64,000 nucleotides of DNA from Rhizomys pruinosus (Eukaryota; Chordata; Mammalia; Rodentia; Spalacidae). The translations under genes were made by a program, and so were the position numbers. Position 1 is the stretch's first letter; every line of letters starts with the position of its first letter. The DNA is taken from positions 2,072,406-2,136,405 of the forward strand of contig VZQC01005068.1 in the NCBI GenBank assembly GCA_009823505.1, read 5' to 3'. Under the pieces are notes generated by a model. That model did no database searches and was not told where the DNA came from. It was given only the letters and a program-made list of their open reading frames with translations. This document shows positions 20,025-30,570 of the stretch, one piece after another.

Positions 20025-20571
20025 GCATGAGACCTTTTTAAAAATTTATTCATTATTTTTTATTGTTTTATATGTATAAATTTTTGTACAAGATTATGTT
20101 ACAAATCGATTCTAGAACCGTGTCCCCCTCCCAACTTCCCCACCCCACCAGATTCACCATTTCAGTCAGTTCTTTGATGAAGTCTTTTCTGTTATTGGTG
20201 TTGTTCTTTCCAATATGCATCACTCCCAACAAGAAATATTTACAACTAGGTTATTGATGCTGGCATCCACAGATGAGGGATACCATTCATCGTTTGTTTT
20301 TCTGGGACTGTGTTATTTCACTTAACATAATATCTTCTGGTTCCATCCATTTACCTGCAAAGTTCGTGATGAGACTTTCTATTTTTTTTTATTTTTATTT
20401 ATTTTTTATGTGTATGAATGTACTGTCTGCATGTAGGTTTGTGCACCTGTGTCATGCAATGCTGCGGATTGTTAGAAGAGGGCGTCGGATTCCTCTGGAA
20501 CTGGAGTTAAAGATGGTTCTCAGCCGCCATGTGGGTGCTGGGGATCGAACTCGGGTCCGCATGAGACCTTT
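20025..20571 (-). mobile_element. L1 3'-end plus 5'-truncated B2/B3 inside one target-site duplication
   Basis: A perfect 13-bp direct repeat, 'gcatgagaccttt', lies at 20025-20037 and 20559-20571. Between the copies there is an antisense L1 3' fragment (20038-20380: T-rich tail, then 'cttaacataatatcttctgg' and 'gttccatccatttacctgc'). Directly upstream of it, in element orientation, is a 5'-truncated antisense B2/B3 (20381-20558) lacking the first ~55 nt of its head. The shared duplication suggests both came in together, or a B2 landed exactly at the 5' end of the L1. Confidence 0.7.
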
Positions 20572-20612
20572 ATGTATAAGATTTGATAGCAGTTTCTCCC
20601 TCTCTCCCTCCT

Positions 20613-20812
20613 CTTTGAGACAGGATCTCATGAAGCCCAGGTTGGTCTCAAATTCGTTATGTAGCTAAGGGTGACCTTGAACCCCCAGTGCCAGGATTCC
20701 AGACATGCACCACCATGTCCAGTTTCATTTGGTGCTGGAGTTAGAGCCCATGGCTTCCTGCGTGCTAGGCAAGCAGTCTACCAACTGAGCTGTACCCTCA
20801 GCTCAGTTCCTT
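20613..20812 (-). mobile_element. B4-type (ID+B1) SINE
   Basis: On the minus strand an ID head ('gagctgagggtacagctcag') is followed by a B1-like body ending in 'gatcctgtctcaaagagg'. Confidence 0.75.
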
Positions 20813-20929
20813 GGCTCTCGTTTTACTTTTTCCTTTCTCTCATTGGCATTTTAGGGAAAAACTCATTAACCTTTTAGAATGCACTAAAGTTTCTTAGGAG
20901 ACTGTGGGTGGGAAGGTGAGAATAGACCA

Positions 20930-21430
20930 TGGGCTCCATGGTACCATACGATGGCATACTATATCCAGTAATAAAAAGCAGTGAGCTCCTATTGCCTGAA
21001 ACAGCATGGATGAATCTTAAGAGAAACATGTTGAACTAAAGAAGCCCAGGGGACTGTGGATGATATAACTGCACTTGTAGGACAGTTTCAAACAGGCGAA
21101 CATAGATAGGCATGGTGCACACCTATAATTTCAGCACTTCAGAGATGGAGGCCGGAGGATCCGAAGTTCAGGGCCAGCCTGGGCCATGTGAGACTCTATC
21201 TCAAGCAACAAGACAAAAATCAGGCGATCAGAGTCCGTGGTAGGAAGAACAAATCAATGGTGATTCAGAGTTGGTATTGATGAAGTGCTTGGGGTCAGAG
21301 GGCAGGGGAACTTTTGAGGTGCTGACAGTGTTGTTCCTCTTGATTGGGATGGTGGTGAGGTAGGTGCACACTTACTAAAACTCACTAATTATTGTGTGCT
21401 TGGAACTGTACCTCAGTACGTTTGACTGGG
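20930..21430 (+). mobile_element. L1M LINE 3' fragment, interrupted by a B1
   Basis: L1 end-of-ORF2 pattern: 'gatggcatactatatccag', 'aacagcatggatgaatctt'. It continues after the SINE into an L1 3'UTR-like part ('gggaacttttgaggtgctg', 'ttgattgggatggtggt', 'aaaactcacta'). Coding capacity is lost. Confidence 0.75.
21098..21222 (+). mobile_element. Old B1/PB1-like SINE within L1M
   Basis: 'ataggcatggtgcacaccta', 'gggccagcctgggccatgtgag', 'ctctatctcaagcaac'. Confidence 0.65.
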
Positions 21431-22708
21431 AAACAAAAATAGGGTTAAGGAAGGCAACTGGTGCCCGATGCCATGAAGTGTTCTCAGGAAACCCACATGG
21501 GACCAGGATAAGCCACTCTGCCAACCTAAGGATGAACCAAATAAAGGACCTGAGGCTAGACCTTCTGGGATCTTCTTTCTAGGCAAGCCCTCTACCCATG
21601 AGCAAAACCCCCAATCTCCATAAGCCTCTGGATGTTAGCAAGAGACCTGGGTGTTTTCTCCCCCACAGGTAGAAGGCCCCGTGTCGAGGCTTCCTCCACA
21701 TGCACACCGTCTGTTTGAGGAAGCAGGCAATGGGCGAGTTCACCTTTCCTGCCTGAGCTGGATGGGGTGGAGAAATTCAGAGGTGGAAGAGAGTACATCC
21801 CCAGGTAGCTGACATTCTATCCGTAGAACTGCTGCAGGTTGGTCTCCTGCCCTGCTTCCCACAGGTCCTGTGACCAGGACTGAGGCATTGCAAGCTACCT
21901 GGAGAGCTTTGCTGGGAAGTGTGTTGGAGACATCAGCAGAGAGGGGTCAGGCAGGGTACTGGAAAGCCTAAGAGGGAGCCTGTGCCTCTGCATTTTCTAT
22001 TCCTGCAAAAGGTAGGCTCTCTTTTCCTTCTGGCTTCCTGCTGCTCTGGCAGCCATGTGCTGGTGATGTCCCAGTGCTCCAACTGCAGAGTTTCTAGAAC
22101 TTGGTCAGCATCCTGCAGCCCTTCGTCCAGTGTCACTGCTGGGTGGGGTGTGGCCATTCTGCAAATGCTGGAGAAATCCTTAGTACATTCCAACCTCTGG
22201 GCTAGACACTGGGCTACTCAGAGGACCAAGGTCAGTCCTGTGTGCACAGCCTCCCAGTCTGGAGGTAATGGGCTAATGAAATGGAGATGAGAGTGAAATG
22301 GAGAACTGAAAAGACACCAGCTCCCAGAGGGACTGCTCCAGCCCAGAAAGGAGAGGAAGGGGGCCCAAGCCACATCCTAGAAGAAAAGTTAAACTTGGCT
22401 AAATGCAGCTACAGCAGGTAGAGGAAAGGGATGTTCCAGGGCAACGCAGCAGCCGTGCAAAGGCCCGGAGACGAGAGGAAGCCCAATCTAACCGAGGCTG
22501 CAGGGCAGGGCTTGGGATGTGAGGGTGAGTAAAGAAAAGAAAGGGTTGGGTGAGGTTGGACTTGCTCTCACTTGAGCCTCTAGAGTCAGTCCTGAGTTTA
22601 CAGAGGGAGGAGGAAGAGGAAGTAGCCAGCCAATCCTGAATGTGGGAGCCTGTACAGGACAAATGACTGGTTTTGTTCAGTTAACCAATGACATGATAAA
22701 GGGAGAAG
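21430..22708. other. Unique stretch
   Basis: Apart from an antisense ID-like scrap at about 21578-21620, this is unique GC-balanced DNA. No gene is recognised. Confidence 0.4.
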
Positions 22709-22709
22709 G

Positions 22710-22842
22710 AAACTGGTACACATCTGGGATCCCAGCAGTTAGAAGGATGAAGACCCGGGAAAATCAAGAGTTCAAATTCAGCCTCAGAATTTAAGGGCAT
22801 CTTGGGCTACAGGAGACACTGTATCAAGAAAGCAAAACAAGA
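22710..22842 (+). mobile_element. Old B1/PB1 SINE
   Basis: 'ggtacacatctgggatcccagc', 'gggcatcttgggctacaggagacactgtatc'-type end. Strongly diverged. Confidence 0.6.
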
Positions 22843-22952
22843 TGGGGGGCAGGGGACTCATAGAATAAAAGACAGTTTAATGATCAAATGCGACATGTGT
22901 GGACTCACTGTGGCTTTGCTTGCTTGCTTGTTTTGAGTCAGAGTCTTACTAT

Positions 22953-23131
22953 GCATTGGCTGCTCTTGCAGAAGACCCAGATTTGATTCCCAGAACATGG
23001 TAGCTAACAACCCTCTGTAACTCCAGTTCCAGGGATCCAGTGCCCTGTTCTGGTCTACATGGGCATTGCATGACACAGGTGCGTTTACATACATGCAGGC
23101 AATACACTCATACACACGGAATAAAAATAAA
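22953..23131 (+). mobile_element. B2/B3 SINE, 5'-truncated
   Basis: It lacks the first ~35 nt of the head, starting at 'ggctgctcttgcagaagacc', and ends 'aataaaaataaataa'. Confidence 0.88.
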
Positions 23132-23267
23132 TAAGCCAGGCATGGTGACTCATGCTTTTAATCCCAGCACTTGGGAAACAGAGGCAGGTGGATCTCTGTA
23201 AGATCAAGGCCAGACTGGGGCTACAGAGAAACCCTGTCTCAATAAGTAAATACATGAATAAATATTT
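23132..23267 (+). mobile_element. B1 SINE, internally deleted
   Basis: It begins directly after the previous B2/B3 tail ('gccaggcatggtgactcatg'). The segment between 'aaggccaga' and 'ctggggctacagagaaacc' is missing about 35 bases. Confidence 0.88.
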
Positions 23268-23281
23268 TAAAAAGAATATCA

Positions 23282-23500
23282 GGGGCTGGAGAGATGGCCT
23301 AGTGGTTAAGAGCGCTGACTGCTCTTGCAGAGGACCTGGGTTCGATCCCCAGCACCCACATGGTAGCTGAGAACTGTCTTTAACTCCAGTTCCAGGGGAA
23401 TCCAACGCCCTCTTCTGACCTCCGCAGCATTGCATGACATGGGTGCACAGACCTGCATGCAGACAATACATTCATACACATAAAAAATAAATACAAAATT
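23282..23500 (+). mobile_element. B2/B3 SINE, near consensus
   Basis: Full length with the young-type body: 'gcgctgactgctcttgcag', 'ggttcgatccccagcaccc', 'gcattgcatgacatggg', 'ctgcatgcagacaatacattc'. Confidence 0.95.
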
Positions 23501-24117
23501 AAAAAAATATCAGCGATGAAAGTTCTTTCTATAAAGATGGCCCCCAGAACAGACACACAGTGAACCCATGAACAGACACTGGACATAGGGAAAAGCACCT
23601 ATGGGAAGGAAGGGGATGAACAAACAACCCAGGACTGTATTATGTGGGCTGCCGGTAGTGAGTGACATTTAGCCAGCACTGGCCAGAACCAGCAAGGCAG
23701 GGGAGCAGCTGAAGGACACAGGGGTAGAGCTGCCGGTCCCAGCTGAGGCCCAGAACTTCTTTACTGCAGAGTACAACTGCCTCCACAGTCTTCTCTGAGG
23801 TCAAATGGGGTACTCTTTCTGGGGCAGATGGTGGCCTGAGTTGTTTCTTAGTGCTTATGAAAGGCTCCTTCCCACTGTGGGGGCAGGGTAGGTTGGCCAC
23901 TCCTTTGCTCACAAACTCATAATCCCAGGTATTCAAAGGAAATGTTCACATAAGAGGCTTACAATGATGCAAAAAGAGGTTCAGTGACTTGTGACAGCTC
24001 TCACAGCAAGTCCATAACTTCTGCTGTGGCCCGCGGCTGTTTCATTTTGCAGGTAAAATGCAATTGCCTCCTCCCTAGTCCTAGCCATTAGCATAATAGT
24101 TAACACTTTGCTAATTA
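23501..24117. other. Unique stretch with MIR-like remnant
   Basis: About 23930-24015 resembles antisense MIR ('aaaaagaggttcagtgacttg...cacagcaagtccat'). The rest is unique. Confidence 0.45.
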
Positions 24118-24200
24118 TTATTATTTTATTTGAGATAGGGTCTTGTAGCCCAGGCTGACCTTGAACTCACTACATAGCTGAGAATGACCTTGAACTTCTT
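24118..24200 (-). mobile_element. B1-related fragment
   Basis: Antisense: 'tttgagatagggtcttgtag', 'cccaggctgaccttgaactc'. Confidence 0.65.
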
Positions 24201-24386
24201 TTTATAAAAACTTATTATTGTGTGTGTGTACACGTGCACCTGTGTGTATTGCATAGTGGACATGTGGAGATCAAAGGACAGCTTGTAGGAGTCAGTTGTC
24301 TCCTTCTATCATGTGGGTTCTGGGTATCAAATTCAAGTCTCCAGGCTTGTCAGCAAGTGCCCACTGAGCCATCTCACTGATCTTTC
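24201..24386 (-). mobile_element. B3A-type SINE
   Basis: Antisense: 'gtggagatcaaaggacagc', 'gtgggttctgggtatcaaat', 'ccactgagccatctcactgatc'. Confidence 0.8.
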
Positions 24387-24389
24387 TTT

Positions 24390-25192
24390 CTGCTTTCGCT
24401 TCAGATAGTAAAGGCTGAGCTAATGATCGCATCGAGTTTGGAAGCATGCACACTTGAGAAGATGGGGCCTCGGTATCTCTTACACTGCCCATCTCCACCC
24501 AACCCCCACATGTGACAGGAGAGAGGGTCTCACTTGGCCCTACTGGCCCTTGTGCTGTGTACACCTGTGGAGGAGCCCTTTGTCCCCTGAGTTTCGGAAA
24601 TAGATGTTTGGAGGCAATCCTGACCACCGAAGCTGCGAGGAGGTTGTATTTCTTTCCTCAGTGCTTATGGCTCCCCCCAAGACAGGCCCAGCTTCACGCA
24701 GGGGAACCATGAGATACAAGGAAACAGGAAACAGAGGCTGCAGAGACGGATAATTCTGGGCATGGTCAGAGTTCTACCTGTCTCCCAAACACCACACTTC
24801 ATGGTCCCTGCCCATGAAGTACCTGGGACGCCTTTCCGTTTCTTATGCTTGGGTAGTTACTATTCCCCTGCTAAAGCTTCATGAACAAGACCTGCCTCTC
24901 AGACACTCCTCTCTGTTCCTACCTTACTGACCAGTGTGTACTATGGTGTGCTATAATCGTGTGGGCTCTCTCTCTTGAGAGGGCAGGGAGCACGTCTTGT
25001 CATTGTATGTCCAAAGATAAATGCAGTCTTGGTGCCTGAAAGACTCTTGAGGTGTTTGCCAAGTGAATTAATGAATTGGTGAATAAATAAAGTAAATGGC
25101 TAGTTTTGTGGCCAAATTTGAGCAAATTAGGGCCCTTCTGAGCTGCACTTTGTCTGCAAAGCATGAGGTTCCTTTGTGGTCTGTAAACCCTC
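24390..25192. other. Unique stretch
   Basis: Unique DNA. The end of it (about 25010-25090) has a weak MIR-like 'gaattaatgaattggtgaataaata'. No gene. Confidence 0.4.
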
Positions 25193-25287
25193 CGAGGCTG
25201 CAGATGCAGCTCAGCGGCAGGCACTTGCTTAGCAAGCCTGAGGCCCTGGATTCAGTTCCCAGTACCAAGAAATGATTTTTTAAAAAA
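25193..25287 (+). mobile_element. ID SINE
   Basis: 'ggctgcagatgcagctcagc', 'cacttgcttagcaagcctgagg', then 'ttcagttcccagtacc' and an A-rich tail. Confidence 0.8.
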
Positions 25288-25479
25288 TTCCAGTAAGCAT
25301 TCCAGGGGAGGTAAAGCAGGCCAGCACCTGCAGAGTGTCCTCTCTGAACACCTGCCCCCTTGGAGCACAGGTAGGAGCTGGCAGCCTGGTGATGGATGTG
25401 GGGTTGGCATGAAAAATTAAGGCCATGGGCTCAGTTCTCCCTGCCAGGCAGATGGAGGGCCGCAGAGCGGTGCAGGGCA

Positions 25480-25575
25480 GCCGAGAGGGAATGTTATCGA
25501 TGGCCTGACACTGCATTTGGGGGCATTAGCCTACCCTCACATGTAATTATGAGGCATGGAATTATACAAAGGGAC
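25480..25575. promoter_or_regulatory. Candidate conserved noncoding element
   Basis: Unique AT-patterned DNA with 'ttatcgat', 'catgtaattatgagg' and 'ggaattatac'. It has no coding structure. Regulatory status is inferred from motif character only. Confidence 0.15.
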
Positions 25576-25910
25576 AGGGCTGGATCAGAGGAAGAAAGAA
25601 TAGTTTGTACCCAGCAGTGAGGTGAGTGAGCCAGGGAGAGAGGCCAAGCAATTCATCTCTCCCAGGCCCTTCCTGTGATCTGCAGTTGGTGAGACTAGCA
25701 GGTGGCCTTGGGGTAGGGCAGTTAGCCTGACATGGCCTGAAGCCTGGGGTTTGGAACTGAGGGCCCCACAAGGCTTGGATGGGCCCTGAGGGGCAACTCT
25801 CTCTTGGCTTTTTTCCCAGCAAGCTTCTTCCTACTTAGCTTTAGTGTTAGATTTTTGGAGAGAAAAAAGGGAAGGATTTTTAAATTAAGAAGGACTAGAA
25901 GAACTAGAGC
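25576..25910. other. Unique stretch, nothing recognised
   Basis: Unique DNA; no supported feature. Confidence 0.4.
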
Positions 25911-26042
25911 CGGCCAGACGTGGTGGCGCACACCTTTAATCCTAGCACTTGGGAGGCAGAGACAGGTGGATCTTTGTGAATTCAAGGCCAGCCTGGTCTA
26001 CAGAGTGAGTTCCAGGACAGCTGGAGCTACAGGGAGACCTGT
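25911..26042 (+). mobile_element. B1 SINE, young
   Basis: 'ggccagacgtggtggcgcac' through 'acagctggagctacagggagacctg'. It is cut just before the A tail, where a (TA)n stretch and an antisense B1 begin. Confidence 0.93.
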
Positions 26043-26054
26043 ATATATATACAT

Positions 26055-26202
26055 ATATTGTCTTTTTGAGACAGGGTCTTCCTATAACCCCAACTGTTCT
26101 GAAACTCATTATGTAGACCAGGTTGGCCTTGAACTCCCAGAGAGATCTGCCTGCCTCTGCCTCCTGAGTGCTGGGATTAAAGGCATGTGCCACCACTCCC
26201 AG
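26055..26202 (-). mobile_element. B1 SINE
   Basis: Antisense copy tail-to-tail with the preceding B1, with only about 15 bases of 'tatatatacata' between them. Confidence 0.93.
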
Positions 26203-26650
26203 GAGGGAATGTATACTTTTATTTAAAGTATACAGCAAGGACAGATCCTCCTTTGCTGGAAGGGAGCATCAAGGGTGGAAGGTTTTACTCTACTGAGCCC
26301 AGCTAGGAATGTGCTTGCTGCCAGGGTCGGGTGTCCTTGAAGGCCTTCTGTTAAGATTACTTTCCCAGGTTGAGCAGGCCAGTATCTCAAGGCCCTAAAG
26401 GAGAGAGGCTGGCTCCACAAACAGTCTCCCTCCATCCTTGGAGTGACCAATTGATAAGGCCAGGCTGCCAGTGTAGGGCGGCAGTTAGCCATTTGAAGGG
26501 ATTTATAACTTTATGAGATTCCTAATGGAGCTTAAGGCTCCTCTGCTAGTCACATATTCTGTCATTTAGTGTCTGGTACAGTACCTCGAAGAGTAGGTAT
26601 TTATTGAATGAATGTCAATAAGTACATGAATTACATGTTCCATGAGGGCA
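26203..26650. other. Unique stretch with MIR 3'-end-like part
   Basis: About 26555-26615 ('gtgtctggtacagtacctcg...gtatttattgaatgaatg') resembles the 3' end of a sense MIR. The rest is unique. Confidence 0.45.
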
Positions 26651-26651
26651 A

Positions 26652-26777
26652 GGACATTTTGTTTTGTTATGCTTTGAGACATGTCTTGTTATATAGCCCA
26701 AACTGACCTTGAATTGGGATCTTCTTGCCTCAGCTGCCCAAGTGCTGGTATTACAGGCATGCGCCACCAAGCCCAGT
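26652..26777 (-). mobile_element. B1 SINE
   Basis: Antisense, short by about 25 bases in the middle: 'gctttgagacatgtcttgtt', 'gtgctggtattacaggcatgcgcc'. Confidence 0.8.
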
Positions 26778-26779
26778 GA

Positions 26780-27180
26780 AGAGTTTTGTGTCTTTTCACC
26801 ATTCTGTTTCGTCTTTAGCATGAAGAACAGGTCAGAACAGAGTAGAAACTCGGTAAGTATTTGCTGATTGACTAAGCTACTTTGAAGAAAGCAAATGCAA
26901 AAGTATGAGACTGTGACAGGAAAAAAACCTTAGATAGAAGGGAAGACAGGGAGTAGGCAAAAGGAAGGCAGGGCAGGGTTCAGCGCCTTCCAGGCATGGC
27001 CCTGTATCAGGACTGTCCTTGAGCAATTGCCTTCAGGCCATCTCTCCTACCCTTTGAGGTGATATTTCTCAAAATATGGCCCATGAACTCAGAGTCAGAA
27101 TCTTCTGGGAATCCTGAACTCACCCCATCTAAATATGGAGCTGAGACTGGGAATCTACATTTTATGGAAAATTCCAGGAA
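26780..27180. other. Unique stretch
   Basis: Unique DNA. A weak MIR-like piece occurs around 26840-26875. No gene. Confidence 0.4.
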
Positions 27181-27661
27181 TTAAAAATTATTTATTGTTT
27201 TTTAATTATTTTATGTGTATGGGTGGATTGCCTGCATGTATGTAAGGGCACCTGTATTGTGCAATGCCGCAGAGGTCAGAAGAAGGCATCCCATCCCCCT
27301 GAACTGGAGTTAAGGACGGCTCTTAGCCGCCCGTGTGGGCGCTGGGAATCGATCTGCACCCTTTGTTTTTTTTAAATTAATTTATTATTTTTTATGTGTA
27401 TGAGTATGAGTGTTCTGTCTGCATGTAGGTTGGTGCACCTGTGTTGTGCAATGCTGCGGAGGTCAGAAAAGGGCGTCGGATTCCCCTGGAACTGGAGTTA
27501 AAGATGGTTCTTAGCTGCCATGTGGGAGCTGGGAATCGAACCCGGGTCCTCTGCAAGAGCAGTCAGCACTCTTAACTGCTGAGCCATCTCTCCAGCCCCA
27601 AACCTGGGCCCTTTGTAAGAACAGCCAGTGCCCTTAACAGCTGAGCCATTTCTCCAACCCT
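27181..27661 (-). mobile_element. B2/B3 nested within an older B2/B3
   Basis: An antisense B2/B3 is interrupted at about 27361 by a complete younger antisense B2/B3 (about 27362-27599). It resumes at 'cctgggccctttgtaagaac' and finishes with its own head. 'ccctttg' is repeated on both sides of the insert as the likely core of the target-site duplication. Confidence 0.85.
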
Positions 27662-27779
27662 CCAAATTGCAGGAGTTTTTAATCTGCATTTAAATTGGGA
27701 GCCAGTGAGTAATGGCTGTCTAGAAAGAGATTTCTTGCCCTTCTCTACTATTCTGGGCTGGTTGTAGCCAAGCAGATGT

Positions 27780-27960
27780 CAGGCACCCATTTACTGAGGC
27801 CATATGTGTACTATGTCACATAATCTTGCCATGTGAGAGATGGCTATCACTGTCTGATTGCATCCAGGCAAACTGAGGCTCTGACAGGTTGATGAAATTG
27901 CCTCAGGTTACCCCATTGAGAAGGTGGCGGGGTCGGGGCCAAAGTCCAGACTTGACTGTG
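27780..27960 (-). mobile_element. MIR SINE
   Basis: Antisense MIR order: 'tactatgtcacataatcttgcc', 'ggcaaactgaggctctgacagg', 'ttgcctcaggttacccca'. Confidence 0.65.
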
Positions 27961-27961
27961 A

Positions 27962-28778
27962 CACTGTCCTGCCACACTCTTCTTCTCTGATGAGCCATCC
28001 GCTTTGTGGCTAATCCCAGTCCCGCCTACTGTCTTCAAGACTCCAACCCCTTGTCTGGGTCTCAGGGAGAGGAGAGCTGTCATTTCTATCTGCAGTGACC
28101 TTGTGCTCCACTCCGGTCTTGACAGACATGCATGAGGTGGGTTGGGGCAGCCTCTCTCAGGCGTCTGTTTTCACTGAAGACCTCCATGCCAGGCATAAGG
28201 CCCAGGGAATCTGTGGGCAAGAGGAGAGGTCCAATAAGCAGCAGCACGGACCCTACCAACTGGGCTCGCCACCCTTCACCCCAACTTACATATCAGCATC
28301 TGTCACCTGCTCGGCAGATGGGCTGACTGGCAGCATCCTTCCTTGGGCTGCTCCCAGATTGGCTCGGCTGTGCCCTGGCTGCCCCTGAGCTATAGCCATC
28401 TGTGCCCGAGAGAGACCCAGCATCACAGACAGGCAGACAGGGCCCTCCCAGCCCTTCCAGGTTGTGAACAGAGAGTTTAAGACCTTGTGGTGCTCGTGCC
28501 TCCTTCCCCCAGTTCTGGCACCGAGAACAGTACGGGGTGGGGGCGACTCTGGCTGCCTCTGCTAAAGACTTACGGCCAAATGCTGCTGGCCCAGACTCAC
28601 TTCTAAGCCATCTCTTTCTGCAGAGGGTCCCTGCTGTCTCTATATGAGAATCAAAATCCCCAGAAAACCTTCACTAAGATAGACAGAAGAGGGGGTGAAG
28701 TATAGGACTAAGTCTTCCCCTGATCCCATTCAATCCTCTGGATTTATTTTCATACCCGATTTAACTCAGTGCCTTTTT
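27962..28778. other. Unique stretch, nothing recognised
   Basis: GC-rich unique DNA. A 97-codon frame at 28095-28388 lacks exon borders. Confidence 0.4.
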
Positions 28779-28905
28779 TCTTTCCTTTTTTTTTTTTTTT
28801 TTTTTTTTTTTTGAGATAGACTCTGTAGCCCAGGCTGGCCTTGAATCATGATCCTCCTGCCTTAACTGGCTAGGCATTAGGATTATAGCCTCATGCCTCC
28901 ATCCT
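28779..28905 (-). mobile_element. B1 SINE, truncated
   Basis: Antisense with a T-tract of about 30. The body is reduced to 'gagatagactctgtagcccaggctggcc' plus a diverged 5' end. Confidence 0.75.
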
Positions 28906-29518
28906 CCGCCATCACTGCCTTTTTACTGGGGGAAAGGCAGAGTTGTGACTTTCCCTGACTGTGAAACCCGAGTCTAGAACACACAGAGAATTAGTGTGCC
29001 AGGCAGTAGGGGAGGGGTTCCTGCCCTTTCATGCCCCCAGGAACCACATAGCAAACAGGGTATATGATACTCCAAAATAAAAGAAGCACACCCCCCCCCC
29101 ACACACACAAAGGGTTCATTTAGAGAAAAAGAGATAGAGTGATTCTCTGAGAATCTGGACATGTCCCTGCCTGTATGGCCTCTGTGTGGAGGAGCCTCAA
29201 GCCTGAGCCCCAGGGAAATTAGAAGTGCTCTAATTCAACAAGTATTTATGTTCAGTCAGTCTGTGACTGGCCTTTAGGAAGGAAAAATCGTGCAGTCAGT
29301 GCTGCTCTTGCCTGGACCTCCCCATTTTACTGAGCAGGGTTCAGGGGCTTTGCAGGACTGAGAGAAGGAGCTGTGGCTTAGATGGGGAGCGGTAGACACC
29401 CCCAGGAAATCTGGCCACCTCTTTCTGAAAGCGTTTGGCTGGACATTTCTCTGGAAAATGAGGAGTTCAAGGATAAAAACTAACAAGTGCAAGAAAAACT
29501 TAGACCACTGCATTGCAG
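28906..29518. other. Unique stretch with poly(C)
   Basis: Unique DNA. A 10-C run and a (CA)4 lie at 29091-29109, and a weak MIR-like piece around 29230-29260. Confidence 0.4.
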
Positions 29519-29714
29519 TGCCTGCGATGCAGCCCCCCCGCCGCTGGAGCTCCCGCCAAACCCATGCTCCCTGCACCCAGGCCACGGGCCTCCCCGCCTC
29601 TGGTAGCAGCTGTCACAGCCCTGAGGCCCAAGGCAGGGGAAGCAGCTCCAGATCTCCCGCTGCCCAGCCCTGGACTGCCCAGGAAGGACTCAGGAGGTGG
29701 TAGGAGAGGCCTGG
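29519..29714 (+). other. Candidate exon, Pro/Ala-rich open frame
   Basis: Seen: 'cattgcag' precedes 29519 and a donor-like 'cctgg|gtaagg' follows 29714. One frame is open across the interval and well beyond (to 29824) and reads as a Pro/Ala/Arg-rich stretch. About seven CpGs survive in 150 bp. Against: the acceptor has a poor pyrimidine tract, an in-frame stop lies just upstream (29501), and Pro/Ala-rich open frames are expected in GC-rich DNA. I do not recognise the peptide. Confidence 0.2.
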
Positions 29715-29824
29715 GTAAGGGCGACAGGGCTGCAGAAGGGAGGAGAATGCACAGGCGTCCAGGCTGCCAGCCCAGTGCTGCTTCCCCTGTAGCCCTTGCT
29801 CCCTCTCAAGGCTCCTTCAGTTGA

Positions 29825-30402
29825 AACCATGTGTGCTCCTTGCAAGCACCATCCAGGGTCAGACGCCCTCTTAATTTTTCCCCTCTTTCTTTCCAAAAAA
29901 GGGGCCTTTTTCATCCATCCAGTATCCCAGCTCAAAGACTGAGCCCCATAGATTATCAGGGCTGAAAGGGAGTTAAGAGACCATTTCATCCAGTCCTTTT
30001 GTCAGCAAGGAGAGGCAAGGCATCTTACTCCAGGTCACTCAGCTGGAGCAAAGCTAATTGCAGAGTGTGGGATCAGCGATGGGACAAGAAGGGCTGGGGA
30101 AGAACATGCTGAGGGAAACCCAGCCAGAGGGCTCTCTACAGGGGCCAGCGGCTCCCTCCTGACTCACTAATGAAGTCATCTACTAGCTGTTTAAGGCAGT
30201 CAAGCAAGACATATGGGATTGGTGTGACATCTCCCTACCTAAGGCATTCGTTCCCTGGCCCCTTGGGAGCCCTCTGCCCTCCTCTCCTAGAAGCACCTTC
30301 CCTGAGTCCTGGGTCTAACCTTGCCTCCAGGGCTCACCAAGGACCATAAGGGATCCTCTTCTGTTCTGGACCAAGCTACCAACCTCAGGAAAAGAAAGAC
30401 CC
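29825..30402. other. Unique stretch
   Basis: Mostly unique. About 29985-30065 has the spacing of an eroded MIR or L2-type repeat ('aaggagaggcaaggcatctta...caggtcactcagctgg'). Confidence 0.4.
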
Positions 30403-30570
30403 CAGCAATGGTATATCACATTCCTTACCCCAGGACCAGATGCCAGAGCCCCCCTACCATGCGAGGGGAGAGGAGGAAGCCTTGGTGACAGCAATGGTAT
30501 ATCACATCCCTTACCCCAGGACGGGACCAGAGCCCCTACCATGAGAGGGGAGAGGAGGAAGCCTTGGTGA
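30403..30570 (+). repeat. Tandem duplication, two units of 86 and 82 bp
   Basis: Unit 1 is 30403-30488 and unit 2 is 30489-30570. Both begin 'cagcaatggtatatcacat' and end 'gaggaagccttggtga'. They differ by a few substitutions and small indels in the middle. Confidence 0.95.
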
